A DNA stretch of 64,000 nt from Microvirga pakistanensis (GCF_004458765.1 NZ_SPJX01000108.1:1-64000), one strand, 5' to 3'; positions 16,166-25,798 are shown, counted from the stretch's first letter. Notes: a model not told the origin generated them from the letters alone. A program made the numbers and translations.

Positions 16166-18505
16166 ATGAAGCATCTCCTGCTTCGTTCCTTGTGCCTCGG
16201 CATCATCGTCGCCCCTGGGTGTATTCTTGCCGTCGGACATGGTTCCGCGGCAGCGGCGGACGTGCTCACGCAGCAATACGGCAACACGCGAACAGGCGCC
16301 AATCTCAACGAGACCCAATTGACCACGGCGAACGTCGCCTCGGGACGCTTCGCGAAGCTCTGGACGCTCTACACGGACGGGCAGGTGACAGCCCAGCCTC
16401 TCTATGTCTCCAACTTGGCGATCGACACGGGCGACAACCCGAATGCCCCGGCTGTGCGGGGCACGTTCAACGCGGTCATCATCGCGACGATGCACAACAC
16501 GGTCTATGTCTACGATGCCGACAAGGAGAACCGGGGGCCGGACGGGCGAACCGTGCCGCTCTGGGCGACCTGGCTGGGACAGCCGAGGCCGGGCACGAAA
16601 GACATCGACATGTGGAGCACCAACGATCCCGAGTGGGGAATCCTGAGCACCCCTGTCGTGAGCGAAGACAAGACGACCCTGTTCGTCGCGGCCTGGCACG
16701 ACGAGGGACCGGCAGGCCTCGTCTTCCGCCTTCACGCGCTCGACCTGCGGAACGGTAAGCATCGCATGCCGGCGGTTGCCATCGGGCCGTCCTCGACCGA
16801 TCCCTCCAACCCCTGCGCGACGCAGGGGACCGTCAATCCGTGCGAGCACAAGCAGCGCGCGGCGCTGCTGCTGACAGATGGCGTGATCTATGTCGGCTTC
16901 GGCGGTGACGGGAACCGGGGTGCTCTGTTCGCCTTCGATGCCCAGACCCTGGCCCAGAAGGCCTTCTGGCATCCGACGCCGTCCGGGAACGACGGCGGCA
17001 TCTGGCAGTCTGGCCAAGGCCCGGCCGCGGATGGCCAGGGCAACATCTATCTCATGACCGGGAACGGCACCTTCGATGCGGACCGCAACGGAACCAACTT
17101 CGGCAGCAGCTTCGTCAAACTGAGGTTGGGAGGACAGAATCTTGAGGTGAAGGACTACTTCACGCCGTGCAATTTCAAGTTCCTCAACGATCTCGACCTG
17201 GACCTCGGCTCGGCGGGGCCCGTCCTGCTTCCCGGCACGCCGGAGCGGATCGTCAGCGGCGGCAAGGAGGGCGTGCTCTACCTGCTCTCGCGCAACGATA
17301 TGGGTAAGTTCGCGTCGAGCGGATCCGGCAATGGCTGCCAGAATCCCAAGGCGGTCCAGCACTTCAAGGCGGCCGATGCGCAGGTTCATAACGGTCAGAC
17401 CCATTGGGGCAACATCCATGGCTCGCCGGTCTTCTGGGACGGGCCGGATACCGGGCGGGTCTACGTCTGGGGCGAGAACAACCCTCTCAAGGCTTACCGT
17501 TTCCAGGGAGGGAGGCTGGAGAACGTCGACGATCCCCAGCGGAGCGCCTTCGTCCCGCCCTTGGGCATGCCCGGGGGGATGATCGCCCTGTCGGCGGACG
17601 GCAAGAAAGCCGGCACAGGCATCCTGTGGGCCGTGGTCCCGCTGGACGGGGACGCCAACCGGCAGCGCGGGGTCAAGGGCATCGTGCTCGCGCTCGACGC
17701 CCAGGACGTGACCCGTACCCTGTGGACGAGCGAGCAGGTGGCGCAGCGCGACCGCCTCGGCCTGTTCGCGAAGTTCACACCTCCGCTCGTGGCCGGCGGG
17801 AAGGTGTTCGTCGCCACCTACGGAGACGACGAGCCGCGCCGCACCTACAACCCACCGAACGAGCGGCCGACAACGTTCCCGCGGAACTACTCCGTTGCGG
17901 TCTATGGCGTGCAGCCTGCTCCCCCCATTCCGCGCGTCGTGGTCAATCAGGACCGGGACGACGTGACGGTGGTCCGCGCCGCGACGGCGCCGCTGCAGCT
18001 CGACACGGCCCGCTGCAGGCCGATCGATGCCGGGATGATCGACTGCACCGAGGAACTCGCGGCACGTTCCAACACGCCCGCCTTTCACCGGGTCCTGTTC
18101 AGCGCCGGACAGAATATCTCAGGCTGCGCCCTGCTGCGTGTCACCACGGCAGGCAAGGACGCAGGCCTCGCGAACGCAACCGGCATCGGCTTTTACAGCG
18201 CCCAGGCGGCGACCGGCAGCCAGGCCAATGACGATGTCGGATTGTTCGTCCCGAAGAGCCGCCTGAAGCCGATCGGAACAGCCGCATTCCTGAACGGCGA
18301 GACGGCAACGCTGCACGAGTTCGTGGGGGTGGCGAATTGCCAAGCGGGCGGATCGGGTGCGCTGTCCCGGCTCTTCAAGCCCTACATGGAATTCATCGGC
18401 GCGAATGACGGAAGGATGTTCCGCAACTGGGATCTCGCCGCGAATTACCGCGTCGGGGGAGACGTCACGCAGTTCGACCGAAGCGGCGATGTTCTGCGTC
18501 CCTGA
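16166..18505 (+). CDS. secreted PQQ-type beta-propeller protein
   Basis: A 779-residue exported protein. Residues 1-31 are a Sec signal peptide ending in GSAAAA. The body consists of WD-like/PQQ-like blades, visible as repeats such as VIIATMHNTVYVYDADKEN, VLLPGTPERIVSGGKEGVLY and VAGGKVFVATYGDD. This is the fold of quinoprotein dehydrogenases, but I do not see the canonical calcium and PQQ ligand set, so enzymatic function is uncertain. About 190 C-terminal residues form a further, Cys-containing domain. The ATG at 16166 has a GGGAGC ribosome binding site; an upstream ATG at 16133 would add 11 residues before the signal peptide. It is followed after 40 nt by a secreted amylase, and the two may form an operon. 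Confidence 0.8.
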   Translation: MKHLLLRSLCLGIIVAPGCILAVGHGSAAAADVLTQQYGNTRTGANLNETQLTTANVASGRFAKLWTLYTDGQVTAQPLYVSNLAIDTGDNPNAPAVRGTFNAVIIATMHNTVYVYDADKENRGPDGRTVPLWATWLGQPRPGTKDIDMWSTNDPEWGILSTPVVSEDKTTLFVAAWHDEGPAGLVFRLHALDLRNGKHRMPAVAIGPSSTDPSNPCATQGTVNPCEHKQRAALLLTDGVIYVGFGGDGNRGALFAFDAQTLAQKAFWHPTPSGNDGGIWQSGQGPAADGQGNIYLMTGNGTFDADRNGTNFGSSFVKLRLGGQNLEVKDYFTPCNFKFLNDLDLDLGSAGPVLLPGTPERIVSGGKEGVLYLLSRNDMGKFASSGSGNGCQNPKAVQHFKAADAQVHNGQTHWGNIHGSPVFWDGPDTGRVYVWGENNPLKAYRFQGGRLENVDDPQRSAFVPPLGMPGGMIALSADGKKAGTGILWAVVPLDGDANRQRGVKGIVLALDAQDVTRTLWTSEQVAQRDRLGLFAKFTPPLVAGGKVFVATYGDDEPRRTYNPPNERPTTFPRNYSVAVYGVQPAPPIPRVVVNQDRDDVTVVRAATAPLQLDTARCRPIDAGMIDCTEELAARSNTPAFHRVLFSAGQNISGCALLRVTTAGKDAGLANATGIGFYSAQAATGSQANDDVGLFVPKSRLKPIGTAAFLNGETATLHEFVGVANCQAGGSGALSRLFKPYMEFIGANDGRMFRNWDLAANYRVGGDVTQFDRSGDVLRP

Positions 18506-18545
18506 CGGGAGCCGGGAGACCAGTGGACAGAGGGAGGATGGCTTC

Positions 18546-20525
18546 ATGGATCTGGGCTCTCTGATGGGACGGCGCCTCATCCTGGCGGTGGCCGCGCTCG
18601 GCCTCGTCCTGGCGCCGTCGGGATACGCACAAGCCAATCCCTGGAACGGCAAGGTGGTTTTCCAGGGGTTTTGGTGGAACGCCTGGAACAACCGCTATCC
18701 GACCGACTGGTATACCTACCTCGCCAAGCTGGCTCCGCGCCTGCGGGAGATGGGCTTCGACGGCATCTGGATCCCGCCGCCGGTCAAGACCGATGCGGGA
18801 ACCAGCAGCATGGGCTACTTTCCGTTCGACCATTACGACCTCGGAGACAAAAACCAGAAGGGTTCGGTTCCGACGCGCTTCGGAACCAAGGACAGCCTGC
18901 TCCGGCTCGTGGCGGTGGCCCATGCCAACGGCCTGGAGGTCTATCCCGACATCGTGCTCAACCACGTGCAGGGCGGTGAGCTCGACCGGCGGGCTCCGGG
19001 CGGCAGCGACGCCGAGAAGCACAAGAAGTTCCGTTACGTCGGCTTCGGCGGTCCCGAGGCCGGCCGCTGGCCCAAGGATCACTGGAACTTCCACCCCAAT
19101 CCGGACAACATGAGCACCTCCGGCGACTGGAACGACCCGATGTTCGGTCCGGACATCTGCTACGACACCCCAAGCAATCCCGGCGGCAATTGCCGCTACA
19201 TGCGCGACCAGGCGCGTCAGTGGTTCGTCTGGTTCAAGAAGCAGACCGACGTTGACGGTTTCCGCTTCGACGCGGTCAAGCACTTCCCGCCCGCCGTGGT
19301 GGAGGACCTGCTCGCCAATGCCATGGGCCGGCCCGACGGGTATTTCGCCGTGGGCGAATTCATCGGCGGCAAGGACCAGATCGACGCCTGGTCGCGCCAG
19401 ACCGCCGGACGGGCCGGGACGTTCGACATCGGGTTCCGGGACGCCTTGCTCCGGCTCGTGGACGGCGGTGGCTTCTTCGACATGGGCGGCTTGCCCAATG
19501 TCCAGCAGGACGAGCGGATCAGGACATCGCCGTTCGTCAACAGCCACGACACCTGGAAAGGCACCCATTGGGATTCGGAGGAAAACTCCGACGAGCACAA
19601 CGACCGTTCCGGCGATTGGCGAAAGAACGACAACGAGGCGATGCCGACCCTCGACCCCGACAATCCTCGGGCCGACGTTGCCTACGCGGCCGCCATGGCC
19701 GTCGACGGCAGTCCCGTGGTCTTCTACGAGGATCTGTTCGTGAACAACGACCCGAACACCCGGTACGCCGCGGACCCGGAGAGGCATCCGGTCCGGCCCT
19801 ACGTCGTCAACCTGGTCTGGGCGCACCAGAAGCTCAACTTCAAGGACGGTGCCTACAAGGTCCGTTTCCAGAACTCCCCCGACCTCCTTCTGATCGAACG
19901 CAGCGGCAGGGCGGTCATCGGCATGAACGACCATGGCAGCCAGTGGCTCTCGGCCAGGATCCCCACGGATTTTGGGCCGAACATCCGGCTGCACGATTAC
20001 AGCGGCGCCAACCAAGGCGACATCTTCACCGACGGCGCCGGTCACGTGGAGATCTGGGTGCCGCCCATGGGATATGCCGTCTGGGGCCCGGCCGGGATCA
20101 CGGGCGGGTTCGGGCCCGCGAAACGCCGGACGATGCAGGAGTTCCAGCTCGACGACGATCTCGGCGATGCCAATCCCGCGTCGCCGGGCTACGGCGGGAA
20201 GATCAGGCCTGGGACATTCTCGCTGGCGGGCGCGGTATGGGCCGCCGTCGGGACCAGGATAAGCCTCGAGGTTTATACCGAGGGCGGCCGGGACATCGAG
20301 CTGCGCGTCAGCCGACCGGACGCCGCGGGAGCGAAGAGCACGACAGAGGGGGAGCGGACACGCCAGGGGCGCAGCTCGGGCCAGGATCCCCTCCGTCTGG
20401 CGTTCGACGCAGACCGGGAAGGATACCACCTGGTTTCGGCCCGATCGACGAACCCGGCACAAGCTCCGACCAGGGCCTACGTGAAGGTCGAGTACGAAGC
20501 TCCTCGGGAATCGGGAAAATTCTGA
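18546..20525 (+). CDS. secreted GH13 alpha-amylase
   Basis: A 659-residue alpha-amylase family glycosidase that should cleave alpha-1,4-glucan outside the cytoplasm. Residues 1-30 are a signal peptide ending GYAQA. The four GH13 regions are all visible: DIVLNH at 135-140, GFRFDAVKH with nucleophile Asp242, VGEF with acid/base Glu271, and NSHD with the transition-state stabiliser Asp335. An FQGFWWNAW start of the barrel is typical of bacterial maltohexaose/maltopentaose-type amylases. After the C-domain (ending near residue 520) about 135 residues form a beta-rich extra domain resembling a carbohydrate-binding or PPC-like module. It follows the beta-propeller protein gene. An alternative ATG at 18564 would shorten the signal peptide by six residues. 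Confidence 0.92.
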   Translation: MDLGSLMGRRLILAVAALGLVLAPSGYAQANPWNGKVVFQGFWWNAWNNRYPTDWYTYLAKLAPRLREMGFDGIWIPPPVKTDAGTSSMGYFPFDHYDLGDKNQKGSVPTRFGTKDSLLRLVAVAHANGLEVYPDIVLNHVQGGELDRRAPGGSDAEKHKKFRYVGFGGPEAGRWPKDHWNFHPNPDNMSTSGDWNDPMFGPDICYDTPSNPGGNCRYMRDQARQWFVWFKKQTDVDGFRFDAVKHFPPAVVEDLLANAMGRPDGYFAVGEFIGGKDQIDAWSRQTAGRAGTFDIGFRDALLRLVDGGGFFDMGGLPNVQQDERIRTSPFVNSHDTWKGTHWDSEENSDEHNDRSGDWRKNDNEAMPTLDPDNPRADVAYAAAMAVDGSPVVFYEDLFVNNDPNTRYAADPERHPVRPYVVNLVWAHQKLNFKDGAYKVRFQNSPDLLLIERSGRAVIGMNDHGSQWLSARIPTDFGPNIRLHDYSGANQGDIFTDGAGHVEIWVPPMGYAVWGPAGITGGFGPAKRRTMQEFQLDDDLGDANPASPGYGGKIRPGTFSLAGAVWAAVGTRISLEVYTEGGRDIELRVSRPDAAGAKSTTEGERTRQGRSSGQDPLRLAFDADREGYHLVSARSTNPAQAPTRAYVKVEYEAPRESGKF

Positions 20526-20667
20526 TCGTGGCCGATCGCTGGAGAAGAGCTCTGGAATGCCTGCGGTGCCCGCAGCGCCGCTCTGACGTCAAGAGAGCGG
20601 GAACGAGGAGGCGATCACCTCCGGGATTTCGTGGTTCTCAGTCATCGTTGCATCGAGGAAGGCGAAC

Positions 20668-22014
20668 ATGAATGAGACGATCACCAAACCGACCTGCTTC
20701 GTCGTCATGGGCTATGGTGAGAAGACGGACTTCCACCAAAACAAGACCTTCAATCTGGACAAGTCCTATCAATACATCATCAAGCCGGCGGTCACGGACG
20801 CAGGTTTCGAATGCGTCCGCGCCGATGAAATTCAACATGCGGGAAACATCAACGTCCCAATGTACGAGCAACTGCTCAATGCAGATCTCGTCATTGCCGA
20901 TCTTTCAACCGCGAACCTCAATGCCTTCTTTGAACTGGGAGTTCGCTATGCCCTCAAGCCGCGGACGACCATCGTCATCGCCGAGAAGGGCTTCAAGATC
21001 CCATTCGACATGGGGCAGGTTGTCATCCGTCATTACGAGCATCTGGGAACAGGCATCGATTTCGGTGAAGTGACCCGCATGAGAGATGCGCTGTCGCAGG
21101 CGTGCAGGGAAATCTTCAGGACGCAGAACTACGACAGCCCCGTCTATACGTTCATCAGGAATCTGACGCCCCCCGCCCTGAAGGCAGAGGCTGCGGCCCT
21201 GGAGCGAGAATCCGAGAAGCGGACTCAGGACGCGCTCGTGGAGGCCACAAGCCAGCCTGAGAGGGAAGCGCTCACGAAGCCGTTGGCCGAGTTGATGAAT
21301 GCGGCCCTGAGCGCGCGCGACCGGGAAGACTTCAAGACGGCGCGGACAATCCTGTCCGGCGTGTGCGCCGTGCAGACGTGCAATGCGGATCCATTCCTGA
21401 TCCAGCAACTGGCGCTGGCGACGTACAAGTCGAAAGACCTCGATCCGAAGCAGCGCTTGCTGGACGCGATCCAGATCCTGGCGCCTCTCGAGCCTGAGAC
21501 ATCGAGCGATCCCGAGACCCTCGGCCTGTGGGGGGCAGTTCATAAGCGGTTGGCGGAGATCGATGCAGTACCGGCGGATGAAAGGCGCCAAGCGCTGGAC
21601 AAGGCCATCTGGGCCTACGAGAAGGGCTTTTATCTGAAGAACGATCACTACAACGGCATCAACTATGCGTTCCTGCTGGATGTCCGCGCCGGAACGAGCG
21701 GAAGCGAAGAGGCCGTCGCGGATCGAGTTCTGGCCCGCCGTGTACGCCAGCGCGTTCTCGCCATTGGTGAGAGCTTGTTGAAGAACGGCATACAGGCCGA
21801 GAACGAGCAGAAGCGGGGTGAGCAAGAGTACTGGGTGCGTGCGACGATCGTCGAAGCTCTCTTTGGCTTGGGACGGCAGACGGAAGGTCAGGCGAAGTTC
21901 AACGAGGCCAAACGCATGAAGCCAGCTCCCCGGACCTGGATGATCGAATCGACAGAAGAGCAATTGAAGAAGCTTGGCGCTTTGATTCTTGCTCAATCTG
22001 GACAGGCTTTCTGA
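20668..22014 (+). CDS. deoxyribosyltransferase-like (DRHyd) domain fused to TPR-S domain
   Basis: A 448-residue soluble protein. Residues 1-140 match the nucleoside deoxyribosyltransferase-like fold: CFVVMGYG at the start, a MYEQLLNADLVIADLS strand (Asp78), and NLNAFFELGVRYAL with the likely catalytic Glu89. Residues about 220-400 fit the TPR-S / TRAFs-binding domain (SDPETLGLWGAVHKRLAE, then YEKGFYLKNDHYNGINYAFL). This pairing is known from prokaryotic immune-type proteins and from the N-terminus of animal ASK kinases, where the enzyme-like domain is proposed to act on nucleotides or NAD-related molecules. A GAGGAAGG ribosome binding site precedes the start. It is convergent with the SLOG/patatin pair. 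The role as an immune effector is an inference from the family. Confidence 0.75.
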   Translation: MNETITKPTCFVVMGYGEKTDFHQNKTFNLDKSYQYIIKPAVTDAGFECVRADEIQHAGNINVPMYEQLLNADLVIADLSTANLNAFFELGVRYALKPRTTIVIAEKGFKIPFDMGQVVIRHYEHLGTGIDFGEVTRMRDALSQACREIFRTQNYDSPVYTFIRNLTPPALKAEAAALERESEKRTQDALVEATSQPEREALTKPLAELMNAALSARDREDFKTARTILSGVCAVQTCNADPFLIQQLALATYKSKDLDPKQRLLDAIQILAPLEPETSSDPETLGLWGAVHKRLAEIDAVPADERRQALDKAIWAYEKGFYLKNDHYNGINYAFLLDVRAGTSGSEEAVADRVLARRVRQRVLAIGESLLKNGIQAENEQKRGEQEYWVRATIVEALFGLGRQTEGQAKFNEAKRMKPAPRTWMIESTEEQLKKLGALILAQSGQAF

Positions 22015-22066
22015 GCCAACGGATCGCAAGCATGGTTTCAAGGGACCGTCGGATTGAAGCGCATGG

Positions 22067-22618
22067 TCAAACCGTCAGAACCTCAGCGACCTCGAACCTG
22101 TGCTCTTCGGCAAGATCCGCGAATTGCTGCGTGGCGTCGTCCCCGCCGCGCGAGTGCCCGTCCCAGACGATCACGGCAAGCGTTGCCCGGGATGGTGGCG
22201 GATTGCCGGCGAGCGTCAGGGCTTCCTCGATGATCCTCATGTTGGCCGCCGCATAGGCTCGTGATCCGGTGCCGACCTTCTCAAGGAGGGTGAGGGTGCC
22301 AGCCTCGCGCGCCTTCTTGGTCATGCGGTCGTAGATGTCGCCCCAGTCACCCGGTCGGTCCGTCACCGACGTTTCTCGAAAGCGATCAACCTCGAACGGA
22401 AGAATGATGTGACGCCGGATTGCAAGTTGCTCCGCGACTTCCAAGGCCGTCAGATCGGCTCCGCAGGCGGCGGAGCACACGAGCGCGGATATTTCGTGCT
22501 CGAGGAAAAGGCTGCGCAGCCTCTCGCGAACGAGAGGAACCGACGCAAGGGGAAACCGCGCAGGCGCGGCATCGCCCGCGTCGATCCGGCGGCCTGCAAG
22601 GGCGGCGACTCGTGACAT
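22067..22618 (-). CDS. SLOG-like nucleotide-sensing protein
   Basis: A 183-residue Rossmann-like protein that resembles the SLOG superfamily (relatives of LOG/DprA and of the nucleotide-sensing domain of TRPM channels). Visible marks are the start VAALAGRRID, the central ALVCSAACGADLTALEVAEQ segment, which fits the small-residue G[GS]xxGAD-type ligand loop, and HIILPFEVDRFRETSV. A later IVWDGHSRGGDDATQQFADL strand-turn-helix fits the last conserved motif. In bacterial conflict systems SLOG domains bind or process nucleotide-derived second messengers. The gene starts 11 nt after the patatin stop with a strong GGAGG site, so the two proteins are cotranslated. Assignment is by pattern, without a database search. 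Confidence 0.65.
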   Translation of the reverse strand: MSRVAALAGRRIDAGDAAPARFPLASVPLVRERLRSLFLEHEISALVCSAACGADLTALEVAEQLAIRRHIILPFEVDRFRETSVTDRPGDWGDIYDRMTKKAREAGTLTLLEKVGTGSRAYAAANMRIIEEALTLAGNPPPSRATLAVIVWDGHSRGGDDATQQFADLAEEHRFEVAEVLTV

Positions 22619-22629
22619 TGGGCCTCCTG

Positions 22630-23793
22630 CTAAACCGCTACTGCGGGGCTGCGCTCGCCATCGTGCGGGAAGCGCGAGAAATGATCCGGCTTCACCTTGA
22701 TGGCAGCCGCCCGTCCCACGCGGCGCAGATCCGGGACACCCGCCACGGAGTCGAGCTTCTGCACAGTCTCAGGCGCAATGTCCTTAAGGCCAAGAGCGTC
22801 CAGGCCGGTGCGCGTGAGCTCCGCGTTGTAGCGCAGATAAGTGAAGAGCTTCTGATCCGGCGCGAGCGGACCACGCGAACCGATCATGTCGTCCACCTCG
22901 CGATCGAGCGGATCGCCTGCGAGACAATCCCCGAACACCCTGCAGAGAAAATCCTGTTCATTGAGAGCGGCGAACATGAGCGCTGACGGAATCGACGACG
23001 CGTTGAACAACAGGTTCATCTGATCGGGGGTGAGCTGCGCATTTGCATCCGGGCTCGTCCCGGTTCCGATGGAGACCACGAGCATGTTGTCGACGCCGGT
23101 GGGCCAGCCACGCCGTTCCTTGGGCGCCATGGGCCAGAAGCGATCGACGGTGGCCATCAGGAATAGCTGGAACGCGGGGTTATTGTACATCGTCATGCCG
23201 CCGTCGACAAAAATGAACGACTGCCCGCCGACATCGATCACCTCGGGCGGGAAGTAGGTCGGGGCGGCGGTGCTCGCGCGAACCAACTGCCAGAGCGGTA
23301 GAGCGCGGTTGTTGCCGAGGTGGTGCTGATCGTTGTACTTGGCGTAGGGGTTGTTTGAGACGGGCCACGGAGAGTCGGTCGTGGCGTTGCGGAGGATGAG
23401 CAGCAGCAGCGTTTGCAGCTGATCCGAGCCGAGCGTCGTGTCGGCTCCGAATACCTCCTTGAGCTTTCTCGCCAAAGGTTCATCCTCGAACTTGAAACGA
23501 AGACGTTTGAAAACGCTTGCCTTGTCGAACATCTGGGCTCCGGCCTGTTCGTAAAAGTCCAGGATCTCCGAAACCAACATGCCTCTCGAGAGACCGGCGG
23601 CGATGATCCCGCCGGTACTCGTTCCGGCGATGTAATCGAAATAATGCGCCAGACGGAACTCGGGCCGGCCCGCGCCGAGCATGCTTTCGATCCTGGCCAA
23701 GATCTCGAGCGCCAGCACGCCGCGAATGCCGCCTCCGTCGATCGCCAGAAGTTTCTTTTGGCCGGTTCCTGCAAGTTTGTCGTCGATGGTCAT
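22630..23793 (-). CDS. patatin-like phospholipase (CapV-like)
   Basis: A 387-residue cytosolic patatin. The oxyanion loop DGGGIRG (residues 19-25), the nucleophile elbow GTSTG with Ser59, and the catalytic DGG with Asp197 are all present, so it should hydrolyse acyl chains of membrane phospholipids. It has no signal peptide or membrane helix. Its length and the KKLLAIDGGGIRG start place it with the CapV-like patatins that serve as effectors of nucleotide-signalling defence systems. It heads a two-gene operon with the SLOG-like protein; no nucleotidyltransferase (cGAS-like) gene lies nearby, so the activating signal is unknown. A strong AGGAGGAG site precedes the start. The cell-wall lysin gene of the injection cluster lies 102 nt upstream on the same strand. 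Confidence 0.9.
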   Translation of the reverse strand: MTIDDKLAGTGQKKLLAIDGGGIRGVLALEILARIESMLGAGRPEFRLAHYFDYIAGTSTGGIIAAGLSRGMLVSEILDFYEQAGAQMFDKASVFKRLRFKFEDEPLARKLKEVFGADTTLGSDQLQTLLLLILRNATTDSPWPVSNNPYAKYNDQHHLGNNRALPLWQLVRASTAAPTYFPPEVIDVGGQSFIFVDGGMTMYNNPAFQLFLMATVDRFWPMAPKERRGWPTGVDNMLVVSIGTGTSPDANAQLTPDQMNLLFNASSIPSALMFAALNEQDFLCRVFGDCLAGDPLDREVDDMIGSRGPLAPDQKLFTYLRYNAELTRTGLDALGLKDIAPETVQKLDSVAGVPDLRRVGRAAAIKVKPDHFSRFPHDGERSPAVAV

Positions 23794-23895
23794 GGCCTCT
23801 CCTCCTGAAGAGCGGTTGGCAGGCGAGCAGAATCCTATCGCGACGGCTGCTCATGATTGTCCCGCGAGAATGCTCGGACCCGATCAGTCCCGTCC

Positions 23896-25758
23896 CTAGC
23901 CCTCCCGCGCGGAGACGATCCCGTTGGATTTCACCAATGGCAGGGTCTCGAAGCCGACTCTCATGGGTAACGGGGTGCCGGTCGGCCAACGGTACCCGAC
24001 CGGCCGGGCCTTCGGAAATGGCTTGATGTTCACGGCATCCGCCTGGTTGCCGCCAATGCACATAAGATTGCCGTGCTGATCACGGCCGACCACGATGGCG
24101 ATATGGCCACCGCCGCGCCGGACCATCGGCACGAAGGCGCCGACCGCAGGTCCTTCGAGCTTCTGGCCCCAGTTGACGAAGTCGAGAGCCCAGAGAGTTT
24201 CCGTGCCCCGGCAGCCGGTCTTGGTCAGAACCATATTCGCGTAGAGCGCGCACCATGGAATCGAATCTTGCCGATACGACGTGGCGATTGCGCCGCCTTC
24301 GTCACGTGCCCATTCGAGAATGTGGGGATTGTTGGCGCGCCCTTGGCCTTCGCGGACGTCGAGCCATCGAAGGGCTTCGATCAGCCACAGGGGGCGGTCA
24401 TCCCGTGATAGAATTTCCGGCTGCCCCTTTGCGACACTTTCGGCCAGATCATGCTGAACCCGCGCTGCCACCTCGGCGTCGATGGCCTTCGCCGTTTCGG
24501 GCCCGATGACTCCGTCGATCTCGAGCCTGCGCGTCTCCTGGAAATGCGTGACGGCAATATCGGTCGCACCGCCGAAGTACCCTGTTCCCTTCAGCTGATA
24601 GCCGAGCTTCGCTAGCGCGAGCTGGGCCACCCTCACGGCATCGCTCCAGTCGCCGATCTGCAGCATTCGGTCGCCGAGTATTTCGGTGAGACGCGGCGCC
24701 GCGGCCTCGTCGCGAGTGGTCTCCCATACGGAGGGTTCACCCGATGCGGGAGTCTCGGCGCCAGAGACCTCGGGCACCGGCTGAGATCGCCCGGTCGCCG
24801 CATCGATCGCTCCGGCTGTTTCGGGACCGACGACACCGTCGATTTCGAGGTTGTGCTTCACCTGAAAGTCTCTGACGGCCGCCTCCGTCTTAGGCCCGAA
24901 GTAGCCCGTACCGTGAAGGGGATAGGCAAGTTCCCTCAATGCGAGTTGGACGGCACGCACCGTCTCGTCCTCGTCTCCGGCCCGCAACAGGCGTCTTCCG
25001 AGACGTGCGGCGACGCCGACGCTGCTGCCGGCATGCCGCTCCTGCACGCGCTCGGGCTCACTCGGCCGGCTGCCTGAGACCACATGAAACTCGACCTCAT
25101 CGATCAGCGGCAATATCTCGGCAAGCCATCTCACACGATCCTGCAGGCCGTTCGGCGTTGCCCTGGATCGAGGGCTTCCAAGATTGATTGCGCGTGAAAT
25201 GGCGAGAATGTCGTTGCAGTCGGCATAAGCGTTCAACTTGCCCGCGGACCAGACGCATAAGGCAGGTCTCAGGGCATGCTCGGGGGAGACGATCAGCTCC
25301 GGTGCCGCCTCGAAATCGACGCCGCACAGCTCGCTCATGCGGCGGTAATTGGCCCGACCTGTAGTTTGGAGCAGGCCACCGCCGCGATACCGGAAGCCAT
25401 CGCCGTGATGGATATTGCCGAGTTCCCGCGCCTTGTTGGGGTTGCCGAGGCCATAGACCCGCTCACCGATAGCGGGTTCGTTGCGGGCGAGACTCTGGGC
25501 TTCCTGGGGGGTGATGCATGCGGAATGCCGTCTTCGGCCGAATACCTGGCACAAGCGCTCGGCACCGTAATTCAAACTCTCGCGCTCCCAGATCAGACCG
25601 CCGGTTTCATGCAATACCTGTGCAAGGAAATGCGCCAGACGATCCGGCGTGTCGATCGAATGCTTCCGGAGCAGCTCGTCCCCCTGCTCGAAAGCGGAGA
25701 CATAGTTTTTCTTCGCACTCGGCGCAACTTTGCGGATGATATCGACGGCGCGTGTCAT
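23896..25758 (-). CDS. modular cell-wall lysin (GH19-like, two PG-binding repeats, TIGR02594-type)
   Basis: A 620-residue peptidoglycan enzyme with four parts. Residues 1-230 are a GH19/endolysin-like glycosidase, with catalytic Glu in HFLAQVLHETGG and the YRGGGLLQTTGRANY substrate loop. Two peptidoglycan-binding type 1 modules follow near residues 255-325 and 370-440 (GTGYFGPKTEAAVRDFQ and GTGYFGGATDIAVTHFQ). Residues about 475-600 fit a TIGR02594/NlpC-like amidase or endopeptidase with PWCALYAN (Cys) and GGGHIAIVVG (His). The ATG at 25758 has a GGAG site; the longer frame upstream runs into the membrane protein gene. No signal peptide is present, so export would need the injection apparatus or lysis. 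Its place in the cluster suggests it helps the particle cross or leave the cell envelope. Confidence 0.85.
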   Translation of the reverse strand: MTRAVDIIRKVAPSAKKNYVSAFEQGDELLRKHSIDTPDRLAHFLAQVLHETGGLIWERESLNYGAERLCQVFGRRRHSACITPQEAQSLARNEPAIGERVYGLGNPNKARELGNIHHGDGFRYRGGGLLQTTGRANYRRMSELCGVDFEAAPELIVSPEHALRPALCVWSAGKLNAYADCNDILAISRAINLGSPRSRATPNGLQDRVRWLAEILPLIDEVEFHVVSGSRPSEPERVQERHAGSSVGVAARLGRRLLRAGDEDETVRAVQLALRELAYPLHGTGYFGPKTEAAVRDFQVKHNLEIDGVVGPETAGAIDAATGRSQPVPEVSGAETPASGEPSVWETTRDEAAAPRLTEILGDRMLQIGDWSDAVRVAQLALAKLGYQLKGTGYFGGATDIAVTHFQETRRLEIDGVIGPETAKAIDAEVAARVQHDLAESVAKGQPEILSRDDRPLWLIEALRWLDVREGQGRANNPHILEWARDEGGAIATSYRQDSIPWCALYANMVLTKTGCRGTETLWALDFVNWGQKLEGPAVGAFVPMVRRGGGHIAIVVGRDQHGNLMCIGGNQADAVNIKPFPKARPVGYRWPTGTPLPMRVGFETLPLVKSNGIVSAREG

Positions 25759-25798
25759 GTTCGCTTTCTCCGTTCCTCGAAACCGATCCCTTCGCCCT

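Noticed and set aside
16076..18088. 670-residue minus-strand frame
   Set aside because: It is the antisense shadow of the beta-propeller protein gene, which has a signal peptide and a ribosome binding site.
18465..20462. 665-residue minus-strand frame
   Set aside because: It is antisense to the amylase gene, whose four catalytic regions are intact.
22630..23793. CBASS system based on the CapV-like patatin
   Set aside because: CBASS needs a cGAS/DncV-like nucleotidyltransferase, and none is encoded in the neighbouring genes; a SLOG-like protein is found instead.
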